From the NCBI GenBank assembly GCA_021613335.1, contig JAJTWR010000263.1, positions 2,841,001-2,905,000 of the forward strand: a DNA stretch of 64,000 nt. Reading direction: 5' to 3'. Both the position numbers and the translations under genes were made by a program. Origin of the DNA: Whitmania pigra. Taxonomy: Eukaryota; Annelida; Clitellata; Hirudinida; Haemopidae. The notes under the pieces were generated by a model. The model did not search any database. It had not been told where the DNA came from and was given only the letters and a program-made list of their open reading frames with translations. Position 1 is the stretch's first letter; each line of letters starts with the position of its first letter. Positions 36,304 through 49,680 of the stretch are shown piece by piece.

Positions 36304-36896
36304 AATAATGTAACAATAACAATAACGATAACATGGTGATATAGAAACAGCCCCAGAAAGTATTGAACGGGCGCCTAATGACTGACATCGTTTAAGATAA
36401 AGTTTTAAAAATGACTTTCCAAATGAATTATGGTTTTATTTATGAACACAATAATCGAATATTACGAGAGACGATAATGAGGCAGTCTGTTAGTAACAGT
36501 CTGTAATTGTTAGTAACAATCTGTTACTAATGTCTGTTACTGTTAGTAACAAACTGTTAGACGCTGTTGAAAGTAGCATCGAGTAACATTTCCACTTGTA
36601 ACTTGTTTCGTAACATTTAATAATTAAATTTAACATTTGAATATTAAAAGTTATTTTAAAATAAATAAAAGAAAGTGAAATGATAAATTTAAAATGTATG
36701 ATATATGAAATTTAATTGTTTAAAAACGCGGTAATAAATTTCATTTGAAGAACAATTGAGTAAAAATGGAGATAATTCCGTGAAAATTTCTGAAGCACCA
36801 CGTGTCTACTCCAGTGTATAAAAAGTCAGTCTGGCAGACCAACTGTTTTGATTTTTCTGACATATGCAGACAAGTGAGAGGAGAGGATGGTTTAAG

Positions 36897-36970
36897 AATG
36901 AATGAATGAATGAATGATGAATGAATGAATGAATGAATGAATGAATGAATGAATGAATGAATGAATGAAT
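36897..36970. repeat. (GAAT)n microsatellite
   Basis: About 18 GAAT units with one short unit. Confidence 0.96.
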
Positions 36971-37232
36971 TTTGATTTTTTTTTTATTTCTACCTCGTGA
37001 GGTTGGGCTAAATATGCAGAAGGAAACAGCAGAAATTCGAACAACATTAATTAATTAATTAATTAACGATTCAACGTGAACATAACAACATGCATGAAGT
37101 TGTTTGTTAGCTGTCCATGATTGAAATTCATATTCGCATTCAGTTCACAAAAATAATCTGCAAAAAGCAAATATACACTTAGCAATCGTGAGACTGTTGG
37201 AAACGATCGTAACATGTGAATCGATGGTTTGC

Positions 37233-37346
37233 GACGGTGAATTGTGACGGTGAATTGTGACGGTGAATTGTGACGGTGAATTGTGAGGGTGAATTGTGAC
37301 GATGAATTGTGACGATGAATTGTGACGATGAATTGTGACGGTGAAT
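37233..37346. repeat. 13-bp tandem repeat, ~8.7 copies
   Basis: Unit GACGGTGAATTGT, with GACGAT and GAGGGT variants. The 13-base period reads as a 13-residue repeat in all minus-strand frames, which are artefacts. Confidence 0.95.
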
Positions 37347-37683
37347 GAAGTGACAAGGTGACACGACATAGGTCTTCGTGAGAATAAAAACACTGAATTT
37401 CAAACATGCGACGCATCACGTCCTTCAAAAAGACAGGAAGACACAGGAGTGCACATGACACCTGTAATAATTATTGTCATTGTCATAATAATAATGACAA
37501 TTATTATTATTATTTTAATTTTTATTATTATTATTGTCACGGTAAAATAATCATTGTAATTTCAATACATTGATTACCGTTGAATTGAGGATGTTTTGAT
37601 TATGAAACATGAAACAACGTCACGAAACATTGAACTGCTGCGATGATAACTCGGAAGGTCAGCGTAAAGAGGATGAATGTGAT

Positions 37684-37778
37684 GAAGAAGAACAAGATGA
37701 TGAAGAAAAAGAAGAAGAAGAAGAAGAAGAAGAAGAAGAAGAAGAAGAAGAAGAAGAAGAAGAAGAAGAAGATAAGAA

Positions 37779-37812
<34 letters not shown>
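37684..37812. repeat. (GAA)n followed by (GAT)n
   Basis: GAA tract at about 37707-37771 and GAT tract at 37777-37812. Confidence 0.96.
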
Positions 37813-37813
<1 letters not shown>

Positions 37814-37849
37814 GGTGGAGGAGGAGGAGGAAGAAGATGATGATGCTAT

Positions 37850-39040
37850 GGAAGCGACGGAGCAGTCATAAGAGGGTCTGAATTTCTTTAGAAATTGATT
37901 CTTATCCTGACAACTTATTGTATCGAATGTCAAACGTCAAACCTAACGTCAACCTCACTGAGCAGTTGAGGAAAATAATTCAAGCACCTGTTGTTAAAAC
38001 TGCAATTGTTATTACTTGTTACTTTGTTACTCGTATCTATAAATAATAATAATATGCTATTTTCCAAGCTATAGTAATGTAATAATGTTATTATAATAAA
38101 TAAATTGGTATTACTAGCAATAACGACAATAAACGCTTTCGTTTTATAAGCATGCTGTAGCACTTCTACATAATTAATAAAAATATTATGACATTATTAT
38201 TATTGTTGTTAATATTGCTATTATTATTATTATTGTTGTTAATGTTTTTGTAAATTGTGTGGTTTGATTTATTAAGTGACCCAAATAACAGCCATTAGGA
38301 TGCCATGTTTGTTTGCAACATATCCTTGAACCGGAAATAAAAACAAAAATAATTAAGCAAATAATTTTAACTATTAAAAATCAAAATAATAATAATAATA
38401 ATAACTTATTCAACTAATAATTTATTAACTTGTAAAACAATCAAAGTTAATCGTTACACTCGTTCAATTTGTTTAATAATTAGCAGATGTGACCAACAAA
38501 TACATCGTCGATTGTTGTCACTTAATGCACGACAGTTTAACAAAATTTACAAGAGGAATCAAATGACAACAACAACAACAACAACAACAGCAACAACATA
38601 AATTATTACAGCAGACGACGATGACATGATGAGGGAGAAGCAATGGTTGCACGTAAAGTTCGAACAACAGATTCGCACCAACAACTTCAACTGACAACAT
38701 CCGATCAAAGGCAGAGAAGCACGCAGATTAACGGAGATCTAAGGTGGGTCGGGAGAACTGATGGAAAGTGGAGCAAACGAATGAAAACAAGAAACTAGCT
38801 TTGGAGTTTTGGGACGACGGCATTCCCTAAAGCTACCTCGTCCTGTAAATAGGTCGAAGTGACCGAGTTAAACGATTCGAAGCGACAAGAAACGTCCGCT
38901 GCTGGTCTTTGAAGTTGAAAGTTTCATCGAGAAACAGTTACGAAGACGTACGTTCGTTCGTTCGTTGTTCGTTCGTTGTTTGTTAGTAATAATAACTGAC
39001 ATTTCTTGAAGCAGCCATTGTCAAGTCTGCTCGAGAAAGT
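37850..39040. other. teashirt 3' flank
   Basis: AT-rich DNA with short ATT, CAA (38560-38600) and GTTC (38950-38985) repeats. It probably contains the teashirt 3' UTR. No other gene seen. Confidence 0.5.
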
Positions 39041-39472
39041 CTACTGCACCTGTTGACACGAACGAACAACGGTCGTGGAAAGAGACTCGTTCATCGGAAA
39101 ATTCGAAGGTTGACATCTCGAGAGGTGGAGAGAAGAATTGCCCGACGCTTCGTCCTCGTTCCGCTGGTCTCTGTTCTTCTTCTCGCCGTTCTCCTCGACG
39201 TTGTTGGCATCTTCTTTGTCTGCCTCCTCATCGTCCAGTCTTGAGTTGATTTCGCTGTTCAAGCCGTTGGCAATATCGTCATGTTTTCCGATTTGAGGGC
39301 GTTGTTGTTGTTGTTGTTGTTGCCTGTGATTTTCAATGTGAGGTGTGAGGTTGTTGCTGTTGCTGTTGTTGCCTCCTTCATCTTCTTTTTTCTCATCTTC
39401 ATCTTGAGGTTCTGGTTTGATTCTGATCAGATTTGGAGGATCTTCATCGAAGTGAGTGGTCTGTTCGAACCC

Positions 39473-39508
<36 letters not shown>

Positions 39509-42500
39509 TTGATGGGGGTGTTGATGGTGGTGATTGTTGCTGTTGTATTTCACCAGGTTGTCGTCGACGTGTGGATTCGGCATCAATGCCTGCCTTCCCA
39601 CGTACTCCATGCCCCGATAAGATTCGGAATAAAAATCCCTTTTCCTGTTGTTGTTGTTGTTGTTGTATCCAGTTGGTGTTGATGGTTGTCGTTGCTGTTG
39701 TTGTGGTTGTTGTGGTTGTGGTTGTTGTTGTTGTTGCTGCTGCTGGAAAGTCGGTGACTGAGAACTGAAGAACTTCGAAGCTAACATTTTTATCGAGTCC
39801 AGCGAATTAGAGTACGAAGTTTGGTTCGACGGAGTCGATGATTTGCAACCTCTGTCGGAGGAAAAGCTGGACAAATATTTGTCGCAAGTGAGATCAAATG
39901 GGTTGAGTAAACGCTCCTCTGCTCTACATTCGTCTGCTTTCTCATCTTTGACAGACAAGTACTGATTCTTCTCGAGTGATTGATACTGTCTGGCATATTC
40001 AGAGTCAGTGGTGGAGGATGATTCTGAACTGATGGTGAACCTGTTTTCCAGTCTCTCGTCACCAGTCGTTGACTCCTTCTTGACGAGTGAAAGTGAACTT
40101 CCCGACTGCGAATTTAACATCAAACTGTGCGTTGATTGGAGCTTTTTGCGTTTTCTCAGTAAATCTTCATTTGTCGAAGAAGACTGGCATTGATCGAGAG
40201 GTCTCTTTTTACCGTCGGATTTGTTGCAGTTTAAGTTGTTGCTGTTGTTCGTGTTGCTGTTGCTGTTGTTGCTGTTGTTGTTGTTGTTCGTGTTCCTGAC
40301 GTTCATCCTCGCGTCGCAACGCAGGAAAGCGTTGTTGTAGACGTTTTCCAGCACCGGGGCAGTAATTAAACAACGAGAGGCGAACGAAGGGAACGGCAGG
40401 GAACTGGGCGTGTGAAGTGACTGCGAGATCTTCGAGAAACTGCTTTCGATGAAATTTTCCATGGCTTTCAAGGAAGATGCTCCGTCGACGCCGTAGGGCA
40501 GTGGAGAGACGAGTTCCATTGATTTCCTTTCCGCATTCAAAGTTTTACTCTCGACAGGCTCAGACTCGTCGTTGGAGGAAAGATTCTTGCCCGCTGCCGA
40601 GTAGGAAAACTTCGGAGTTATGTATTTGTCGCTCAAACAAGACGACGGCTTGGAGTTGGTCGATTCCTGCTGGTAAGCTTTCGACTGAGAAGATTTCGAG
40701 TGCTTCTGTTGCCGCTTCTCGAGTCAACTTTGTGGAGATTCGACTCCTCCGGGTACGTTCTGCTCGAGTGGTTCGACTGATGCCTGGAATCACTCCTGAC
40801 GTGTTGTTTCGTCATCCTCTCCTGGTCCAGTCTGCTGTGGAAAAGTGTCAGTGCCACTCCGTCGACCGGTTTGATCTCCTCGCAATTTTCTGTCATCTTT
40901 TTGAGCATCTTTTTGTACGAGGGGAAATCCAGCATTTCGGTTATGCCAAATTTAAGAGCCTTGCCATCTGATTTAGCTTTATCGCTGGAATTCTCATTAT
41001 CGCTCGTTTTATTTTTCGACTTTTGATTGATTTCAGACAACTTTTTATCTGCTTGTGAACAGCTTTTGAACGAAGTTGGAGAATTATTATTATTATTATT
41101 ATTATTATTATTGTTGTTACTATTATTAACGTTGTTGACGTTGCTGCTAGTATTACCACTAGGAGTAGTATTTGGAGTGTGTGGAGTGGATAAAGACGAG
41201 GAAGGTTTCTGCTGCTCCGTGCCTGGTTTCGGAACCCAAGTTCTGTTGTTGGGCTCACTGAAGTCTCCATCGGCCTTGACGATGTTGATGTAGTGCTTCG
41301 TCTTGACCATGTGCACGGTAAGCTCTGGCAAGGATCGAAACGAGGTCCTACATTGTATGCACCTCAAAATCATTTCGGTCTGTTCTTGTCCTTGAGAAAT
41401 CCAGACGTCTTGGCCTCTTACCAACTTGGGCAGATCTTCTGCCGTGTCCAATTCCAAAGATTCCGGAGTGTGTCCGGTTTCTTCGACGTGAACCGTTAAT
41501 TGGAAGAGGTTGCTGTAAGTAACTCCGCAGCTGCAACGCTGATTGGTGTGAATTTTTTTCTTGTCTCCAACGTTTTGATTGGCCTCGGACGACGTCAGAC
41601 TAGAATCGTTGGCCAAATTGCCTTCGGATCTCAAGGAAGCAACGAAGTTTTGCATCTTCTTCTTTTGCAACTTTTCGAAGCGTCGATCTTGCGAAGACGG
41701 CTTCGACTTCTTCGCGTCGCTCGACTGCTGAGACGACTGCGACGTTAGCGGAAGCTGCGACACGTTGAGGTTTTTGTCGACGAAAGATTCTGAATTTCTC
41801 TCGCTATTTCCACTTCTGGGTCGTTTCACAGGCAATTTGTTAGAATCGCAGCCCGTAGAAGATTTAGTTTGGGAGTTTGGTCTGCCGGTCTCGCAGGAAC
41901 CGACCATTTGCTTGAGAGAAGAGATTTCGTTGGTCGTTGGTTTTGAGGACGAAGAAGAACTCATGGAAGGAGATCTAGCTTCGAAGACGTTGCTCGAGCC
42001 CTGAGAGAAACCACTCTTCTGCTTTAAAGTATCGTACATGGACTGCTTAAAAAAGCCATATCCCAGTCCATTGTAAAAGTTAACTCCATGAAACTTTGAA
42101 GTAGAACTTGACAGCATTGGTGAATTTTCTCCAAACTTTGACTGCAGTGTCAACAAAGAGGCCGAACCCGAGATGCCCTCATCGCCCTCGTATGCACCTC
42201 TGCCCCCCCTCTGCTGGTATTTCTTCAAGGACAAGTCGAGGGGCTGTTCCTCTGTGGATTCGCCTTGACCGTAAGAACGACTCGTCATCGAATTAATGTA
42301 GGATCCTCTCAGCGAGTTCACCAGAGATGTCTTTGAAGTGCAACATTCGCAGTTTCTCGAATTTTCTCTGCAGGAAGGCTGTTAATTGTTTCAAGAAATC
42401 CATCATTATGCCCCGAACAACTAACTCAATAAAGACATCATTACGAAAATAAATATTTTAAATTGAATATACTCAATTGAATGTCGATGCTATGATATTC

Positions 42501-43463
42501 GTGACCTTCAATAAACCACTCGATAAACATACTCAAATAGGTCGCATACCGCTTTTGCTGTCAGCGAAGGTGATTGGATGAAGTGCCTTCCTTCTTTGGT
42601 CATTTTATTCCTCACTGTGGCTATGGGCGTGGTCAGGGACTCCACGAAACTCTGCAACCTGTTCACGTGACTCTCTGCCGTGTAACTGGGAGAAGTGGCG
42701 GTTCTCGAAGAACCGGAGGAAATAGAGGAGGACGAACGTTGCGATCTGAAACCCGTGGCGTTGCTGCTGCGTTCGGAACTGTTGCTCCTCGGTCTGAACG
42801 GAGAGGCAACTTTCGACCTCGGAGAAGAGAAACCGTTGCTGACGTCATCGTTTTCCATCTGACGAGCGACTGGTTTCTGCGAGCTCGGTGGTCTGTACTT
42901 GAATTCCTTGTCCTCTTCCTCTTCCTCTTCGGTTTCGTTCGTGCTTTTGTGGAGTTGCTTGTTTTCATTGAAGTGCTGGAAGTAATGGTTGAAGAGCTGT
43001 CTTTCTCCCGCCAGAGTTAGAATGTCCGCCATGGGACCTCGTTTGTCTGGCGATTCGTCGTAGCTGTTCGACTCGCTTTCGACGTCCAGAAGCTCCTTTT
43101 TGATTGGATGAACCAACTCGGGAAGAAGAACTGGACTCTTCCACTTTTGGCAGACTTGGTTCTCCTTTGAAGAAGTCTGCGGTTCTCCTGCCGCCGATCT
43201 GTCCATCCAGGAACCTTCTGCAACCTCTTGACCTATGACATCTCTGTTGATCTTGTCCTCCTTGACTTTGTCTTGGTTATCAGGGTCTATTAGACAATTC
43301 TGCCTCTTAGGAAGATCATCGTTGAGGGTACTATCTTCAAGACATTCGGAGTTCGGTAGATCATCATTTGAATTTAAGTGGACATCGGCGACTTCCTCAG
43401 TCTCGGTCGATCCATCGTCCTCCCCTTTGTTGTCCTCGGTCAAAAGGAGATTGTCCACCTCTT
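39041..43463 (-). CDS. tsh: Teashirt/Tiptop-type zinc-finger repressor (5' exon missing, one frameshift)
   Basis: Nuclear C2H2 zinc-finger transcription factor used in trunk and appendage patterning. Two coding exons: 43463-42533 and 42367-39041, joined in phase 2 (TTTGA|gtatgt ... tgcag|AGAAAA). Diagnostic motifs: a CtBP-binding PLDLS at about 42229-42243; a finger with CSC, LTVHVEETGH (about 41470-41535); the family linker LVRGQDVW...EQT; and a finger CIQCRTSF, LTVHMVKTKH (about 41290-41370) of the Tsh CX2CX12HX5H type. The C-terminal half has poly-Gln, poly-Asn and poly-His runs and a SUMO-type IKPEPQDE. The reading frame shifts by one base between 40736 and 40633. Both sides are long, coding-like frames, so an assembly indel is likeliest. 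The short first exon (family start MPRRK) was not found; the acceptor at 43464-43466 shows that one exists upstream. About 1400 aa, longer than fly Tsh. Confidence 0.88.
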
Positions 43464-45160
43464 CTGCGGGAACACAAATGCCACGATTATTACCGCTTTT
43501 ATTGCCATGTGAAACGGACGTTAAATATAAACATAAATATAAATTGAAACAAAGTTGAATAATTACTTCATAATTTGCAAAGTTCTCATAAAGCCTTTCG
43601 AATGTTATTTATGATGACATGTTAAAATAACATTGGTTCCTGTTTGGCAGCTTTTGAATTTTTTATTTTTTAATAAAATTATTAGCATAATCTAAACAAA
43701 CGAGGTCCAAATTTTCCATTTTTAACGAATAAAATGTTCGCTGGTTTAATTTACGACTGATGTAATCAAGCACAGATCTTCATCAGAAAAAAACACAAAT
43801 AAAGGTATTCAGTCACCAGCTAGTCAAACATCTTTTCGTTGAAAACGTGAAAATGGACGGCCGATAACTGGTGTTTTGTTTAAAATAAATTGTTTGAAAT
43901 AAATTTGGCATTTAATTCAAATCAAATCATAAAAATTCAAATCAAGTACATCAATATCTGGACAATAGAATTACGATAATATCAGTCTGAGTATTTATTA
44001 TCGCCAATATGGTTCTAGGAATGCAGATAAGAGAACGATACCCATGACACAGGATTGGAAAATAACTGAGCACACAGGCAGGCTTTGAAGGTCTGCAACA
44101 TGATTGACGTTTTATGATCTTGAAGGACTCAGGAGAGCAGAATGACTGATGTCCTAATTGAATTCAGTCCAACTGATTGATAGGCCACTCGATTGAACGA
44201 CTCGGATTCAAGTAGATTTTCGATCAGCAAGTGTCTGCTTCGGCTGACTCTCTGCTCCGACGAAAGAGACGCGTGTGGCGCTCTCAGAATTCTCAAAGCC
44301 ACCGGCGCCTCTGAGAATAAGCGCTAGGAAGTCGGATCAACATAAGCTACATAGTTGGATAAACATAAGCTACATAAACTAGACGATAGCATGAGAATGA
44401 AAATAAAGCATTTGTGAATTTTAAAAGGATTTCGAATACAACCGAACATCCGTTTACTTGAGCACCTCTGAACGTCTCAACATCTCCTCGGATGGAAACG
44501 ACCACTTTCGACAGAAAAGAGTCTCAGAAACTGAGCAATGTTTATAAGGAGCAGAGGAGTTGTATAAATTATTTACAACAAAGCAGGCCCCAAGTTGTAC
44601 ATAGGTGGGCTTATGATGATTTGTGCTACGACCATGCATGCTGGACACTCAATCATCTCCGTCAATTGCTTTCTCCTCCTCCCTCCCAGCTTCTCCCATC
44701 TTTCCATCCCTATCCTTTATTCACTCGTGTTCCTGCAACTAGTCACTGCCTGAGCGTGTCGACTCGTGAGTTGTTTCGGTTGAGAAAGGAAAATTAAATC
44801 TTTTAATTTAATTTTAAAGTGAAATTTAAATAAATTGGAAAACAAAAATAATTAGCAAAATTTCATATCCTCAAGTTGATCGTAATTCTTAAGGTTTCCA
44901 GAAGCGACATGGTTCCTAACCTTGCTAATCTACGGCTGCATCTGTCTTTCACTTATCTGATCTGTCCATCCATTCCATCTCCGACCATCACACGGACGTA
45001 AGTGTAAAACCACGCGCACGCACACGAGAGAGAGAGAAGACAAACTCGACTGGAACTAACACGACGCTCAGAGAGTCAAAAGAAATAAAATGGTCGATCC
45101 ATCCAAAGCCAAGATAGCGTCGTAGTGGTCTCGTAAAAGACGATTTAAATTGTAGCAAGC
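43464..45160. other. Non-coding DNA 5' of teashirt exon 2
   Basis: Probably intron 1 of teashirt. No gene is supported. 44215-44340 is a GC-richer patch of ordinary complexity. The 44492-44797 open frame has no family resemblance. Confidence 0.5.
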
Positions 45161-45162
45161 GA

Positions 45163-45186
45163 ATGAATGAATGAATGAATGAATGG
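45163..45186. repeat. (GAAT)n microsatellite
   Basis: Five to six GAAT units. Confidence 0.95.
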
Positions 45187-45283
45187 CGTCATACTCTGCG
45201 CTAACTCTTTCGGTGTTCTAGCGCACACCGGCGCATGACAAGACTGGCGGTCTTTATGGCACTGGCGAGAGATACAACGCCAT

Positions 45284-45470
45284 CAGTGGTAATGACCACA
45301 CACGCAGTGGTGATGACCACACGAGCAGTGGTAATGACCACACACGCAGTGGTAGTGACCATACAAGCAGTGGTGATGACCACACAAGCAGTGGTAATGA
45401 CCACACAAGCAGTGGTGATGACCACACAAGCAGTGGTAATGACCACACAAGCAGTGGTAATGACCACACC
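45284..45470. repeat. 21-bp array with a palindrome in every unit, 9 copies
   Basis: Units start every 21 bases from 45284 to 45452. Each holds GTGGTAATGACCAC (or GTGGTGATGACCAC), an inverted repeat GTGGT/ACCAC around four bases, followed by ACA(C/A)(A/G)(A/C)GCA. The array reads as repeats in several frames, which are artefacts. Confidence 0.95.
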
Positions 45471-45989
45471 ATATGCTGCTCGGGTGACGTCGGCCACATG
45501 AAAGTGAATTTAGGGTAATAAACGACTGGGAGCGTTCGAGTGGTTCGCTTTTAGTGCTTGAATTCAATCTTAAAGAGGGAGTGAAAGACGTTTTATGGTC
45601 GGTTGTAAAAAAGCTTTTTATTGCTTTTCATTATCATCTTTAGAATACGCCCCATCCTTCGCTTCCAACCATAAAAGAACCCCCATGAATGGGATGCTTC
45701 CGTTCTCTTGCTTGTCCTTCTCTTTATCTCCTCCGTTCCAAGACTCTCGCTTCAAATGTTGCGACTCCTGAATTCGTCAAAGGAGCTTGTCTATTACAAG
45801 AGAGCGGCATTCCAATTATAAGATGCGAGGCTTTGATAATTTTAACATCTGCAAAATTAATATTCTCTTTGATTTTATTTTCGTTCATTCCCATTTCAGA
45901 TTCAACTTTTTGTTATTTTCTTCAAAACAATCGTTTTCAATCGAGTTTATGCCAAATCAGTCGATATGCAAGAATTGTAGAAGCTGCTA

Positions 45990-46400
45990 GGTACGTAGGT
46001 AGGTTTATTAACGTCCCCTGAATAAGGAGATTATTTGGACGGAGCGCCATTTACTATCGACCAATAAGACGCTAGGTAAGGTGTAAACAAGTTACACGTG
46101 ACTACAGCTCAGCCAATCACGTGAGGACGCTGCTGACGAATAAGCTGAGGGGGCGGTGGATCGATGTAGATGGCAAGATTTAAATAAAAACGTTCCTTAA
46201 GCCCCCTCGTACGTAGTGCAGTAAATATTGTAACAGCCAAAAAACACTGGCGTGATCTACACGTTCTATTATCGCTAGATATTGGAGCGTTATTGTTCTA
46301 TGGTCGGGCTATTTATTCTTTGCTCCACGGCTTGTTTACTGCCCAGCGGAAGTTTCTGGGACTCTTAGGCGGACATATAGAGGAGACATGCGATGCGATT
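45990..46400. promoter_or_regulatory. Promoter-like ordinary-complexity island
   Basis: Contains two CACGTG E-boxes (46095-46100 and 46118-46123), a CCAAT box directly before the second (46113-46117), a GC box GGGGGCGG (46149-46156) and an AT box TTTAAATAAAA at 46179-46189, in promoter order on the plus strand. No clear ORF follows. It could be a non-coding RNA promoter, or the far teashirt promoter read from the other side. Prediction only. Confidence 0.3.
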
Positions 46401-47194
46401 TCGTGCATGTAAGCAGAAGTGTACGTGGATTTTCATCAATAAGGCGCCTCGAGGCAACTGAAACACAATCAATGGCTCAATCAATCACTCGGGAAAGTAA
46501 TCAATCAAACGTTCTGTCTGACATTCTTTCAATCTATCATTCGGTCTCTGCAATCATCAATCCATCCGTCAGAAATTCATCCATTTCATCGCAGAAAATC
46601 CTTATCTAAGAAGATGAGACATACGCGTTTTGTCGAAAATAATCAAAACATAATCTGCCGGAGTGCGAAAAGTCATCCAAAGCTGAGAAAATTGAATAAA
46701 TACAGGCTGATTGATTTACCCAAAGAGAGAGTGGGTGAGTCTGAGTGGGTAGAATGGGCGGGTGAGTGAACAGCAGCAACAACAACAACAACCTATATAG
46801 GCACACACGCACAAGTGAAATCTGCACATGGTTCGTAGCATTTTCTCTGAAGTAATAAAAAAGACATAAATAACAGCAAGTCTGTCTTAATGCAGGCCCG
46901 TTCAGGTGATAAATTAACTTAGAGCCATTTTTTCTAACTCATTCACTCACTTAAATACCCGCCAATGCATCCCAGTTGCAGGCACTCCGCAGCCATTCAG
47001 CAATTCACTCCACCGCTCAACAATTCACATTCTGAATGAATCAATCAATTCTCGACGTCTACTCATCCTTGATTCATCCACTGCTCACTCAAGCAATCAT
47101 TTCCCCCAAAAGGACCACCCATTCTGTTCGCCACCAAACGATTCGGTTGGTTGATGAATCGTGAATTCCTCTGACTTAGCAAACCATTAAAAAC

Positions 47195-47229
<35 letters not shown>

Positions 47230-47840
47230 GTCGTCGTCGTCGTCGTCGTCATCATCATCATCATCATCACAACCCCCATCGCCGCCGCCGTTGTCATCGT
47301 AATCATCATCATCATCATCTTTCTATTTCTAAACGAAAGGGGCATTTGTCAACAATCAGAGACTCATAAAAGCATTTGAGTAGGAAATTGAATTAAACAC
47401 TCGAACACAACAACAACAAAGAACGGGTCAACTTTTCTTGTCTTCAAAAATTAATGGAAGAACAATGATCATCAACTTTTAAGCGATTCCATGAAAGACA
47501 ACAGATTAAATGCAGATTAGTGTTTCATATTATCGTGATTAATTTCTTATAAATAACAAAAAGATTTACAACAAATCAGTGATAAACAGATAAACTTGGT
47601 ATTGTAAAAATAAAATTATTTCAAGACTCATGCACGCTTGGAAGTCTTTGTAAAGGTCACTGCGTAACCAGCGATTTAGAGGTATTATAAAATAACATGA
47701 TTGTCACTAGTATCGTTTATATTATTATAATATAATATGTAGTAATTAAATATAGATTACATATTAAATATAGATGTGTTTAGCATTCTCGATAATCCAT
47801 AATATGGATATAATATTTTATTACAGCCAACAAATGTTCA
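46400..47840. other. Intergenic or intronic DNA with CAT/CGT tracts
   Basis: Short ATCA repeats, a CAT-CGT-CAT tract at 47195-47320, and AT-rich DNA. No gene seen. Confidence 0.6.
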
Positions 47841-47841
47841 T

Positions 47842-48201
<360 letters not shown>

Positions 48202-49680
48202 GCATATCCTGTGGTCTCCAGAGCGACTCCAGTCTGCCATTGGGCCACAGAATGTTTAAATTTGCTTTTGATGGATAGCTAGATAAATAGGCGGAGGAAA
48301 AAATAATGGACTGATGAATGAATGAATGAATGAAACTATTACTGAATGGAAATGGATAATCAATGGAAAGATGAATGGATGGATGAAGGATAGATGCAAT
48401 GGAATCTATTGAATAGATGGCGCTTGTTACAGATGCGAGCATTTTAAGAACTTGAAAATAAATGGATTAAATGTTGTTTAAATGCAGATCTGCATCCATT
48501 CACGTCCAAACGAGGAATTCACTGAGATGGAAATAAAGTTACAAATAAAAATAGCAACATTAATATTCATTACATGCTAATTACATATTAACAGAATCAT
48601 TTTATTTTTTAATGATTAATATTATAATGATAAATATTAAAAATATTCTTAACTTCCAGTTTAATTTCATTAATGCAATCATGATATTTATAATACTAAG
48701 ATAATAAACATAACAAGTACTACTACATATCAACAATATATTAATAAATAAATATTAGTAATAATTTTAATTATAGCAAGTATTATAATTACATATACAT
48801 TAATTAAGTAATACTAATACATATTATTCACTGATAATGCAGAAGAAGGTAGAAAGAGTACTGGTGAGATAGTGAAGGAATGTGAGAGAACACAACCAGG
48901 GCAAAACGTCATGTTTGGTTATGTTCATGTTAAGCTCATAAAGAGTCATAAAGCTGTTAAAATCCTATAAATCTTCAAGCAACGCCTTATCATGCCTTCT
49001 CTAATCTTTTGTTTTTGAAGTGTATTTGGGCATCGCTAGGTGACTTTTGCGGTGAATGGATTCACAGAGAGGTGCATCCGTTCATCCATGCATCCAAGTG
49101 CTGGTGCATTCTGGGATACAGTCATTCAAGTGGATGGAATGAATGAATGAATGAAAAGTGGATGAATAGGCGCCCGGAAAGAGACACGGGAAAGGTTTGA
49201 TGAAGTGGTTGAATGACTGATTGATGGAGCGAGAAGATGAAAGAATAAAATGGGAAAAAGTCAAAAAAAGTGAAAAGATAAAAAACGGCTTCCGATGAAT
49301 ATTTAATAACTGGCTGCTCTCCTTTTAGTCTCAGGCGGTGTCCATGAATATTAATAAGTCGAATGCTCATTAATTATTAATGCCACATGAGGACTTGTAT
49401 TATCGCTAATCCAAAGATACGACAACCCAGCATTGCATTGCAACATTAGCCTTGCCTAGCCGAAGTACCTCAGCATTACCACCAACCATCATCATCACCA
49501 TCATCATTACTTCCTCAACTGTCATCATCATCATCATCAACAACAACAACAGGAACTCCATAAGGATTAAATATTTACTAACTTAAATAATAACTAACTT
49601 ACTATGTATATATAACCCATTTATTATTAAAAGATTAAATGGTTACAAGAAGTGTTATCAAAAAGGTCATTGTCGACGTC
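48202..49680. other. Non-coding DNA with a homeodomain-site island
   Basis: GAAT/GGAT tracts near 48315-48390 and 49130-49160. 49290-49440 is of ordinary complexity and contains the perfect palindrome CATTAATTATTAATG at 49368-49382 and ATGAATATTAAT just upstream. No gene seen. Confidence 0.45.

Noticed and set aside
37063..37461. ORFs with a 13-residue repeat
   Set aside because: Created by a 13-bp tandem repeat that is open in three frames.
44492..44797. 101-codon ORF upstream of teashirt
   Set aside because: No family resemblance, no splice signals, and an opposing ORF on the other strand.
45284..45470. CRISPR-like regular array
   Set aside because: The unit has no unique spacers and the DNA is clearly animal nuclear; this is a minisatellite.
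45201..45567. Repetitive ORFs in five frames (VITTACV-type and others)
   Set aside because: All derive from the 21-bp array.
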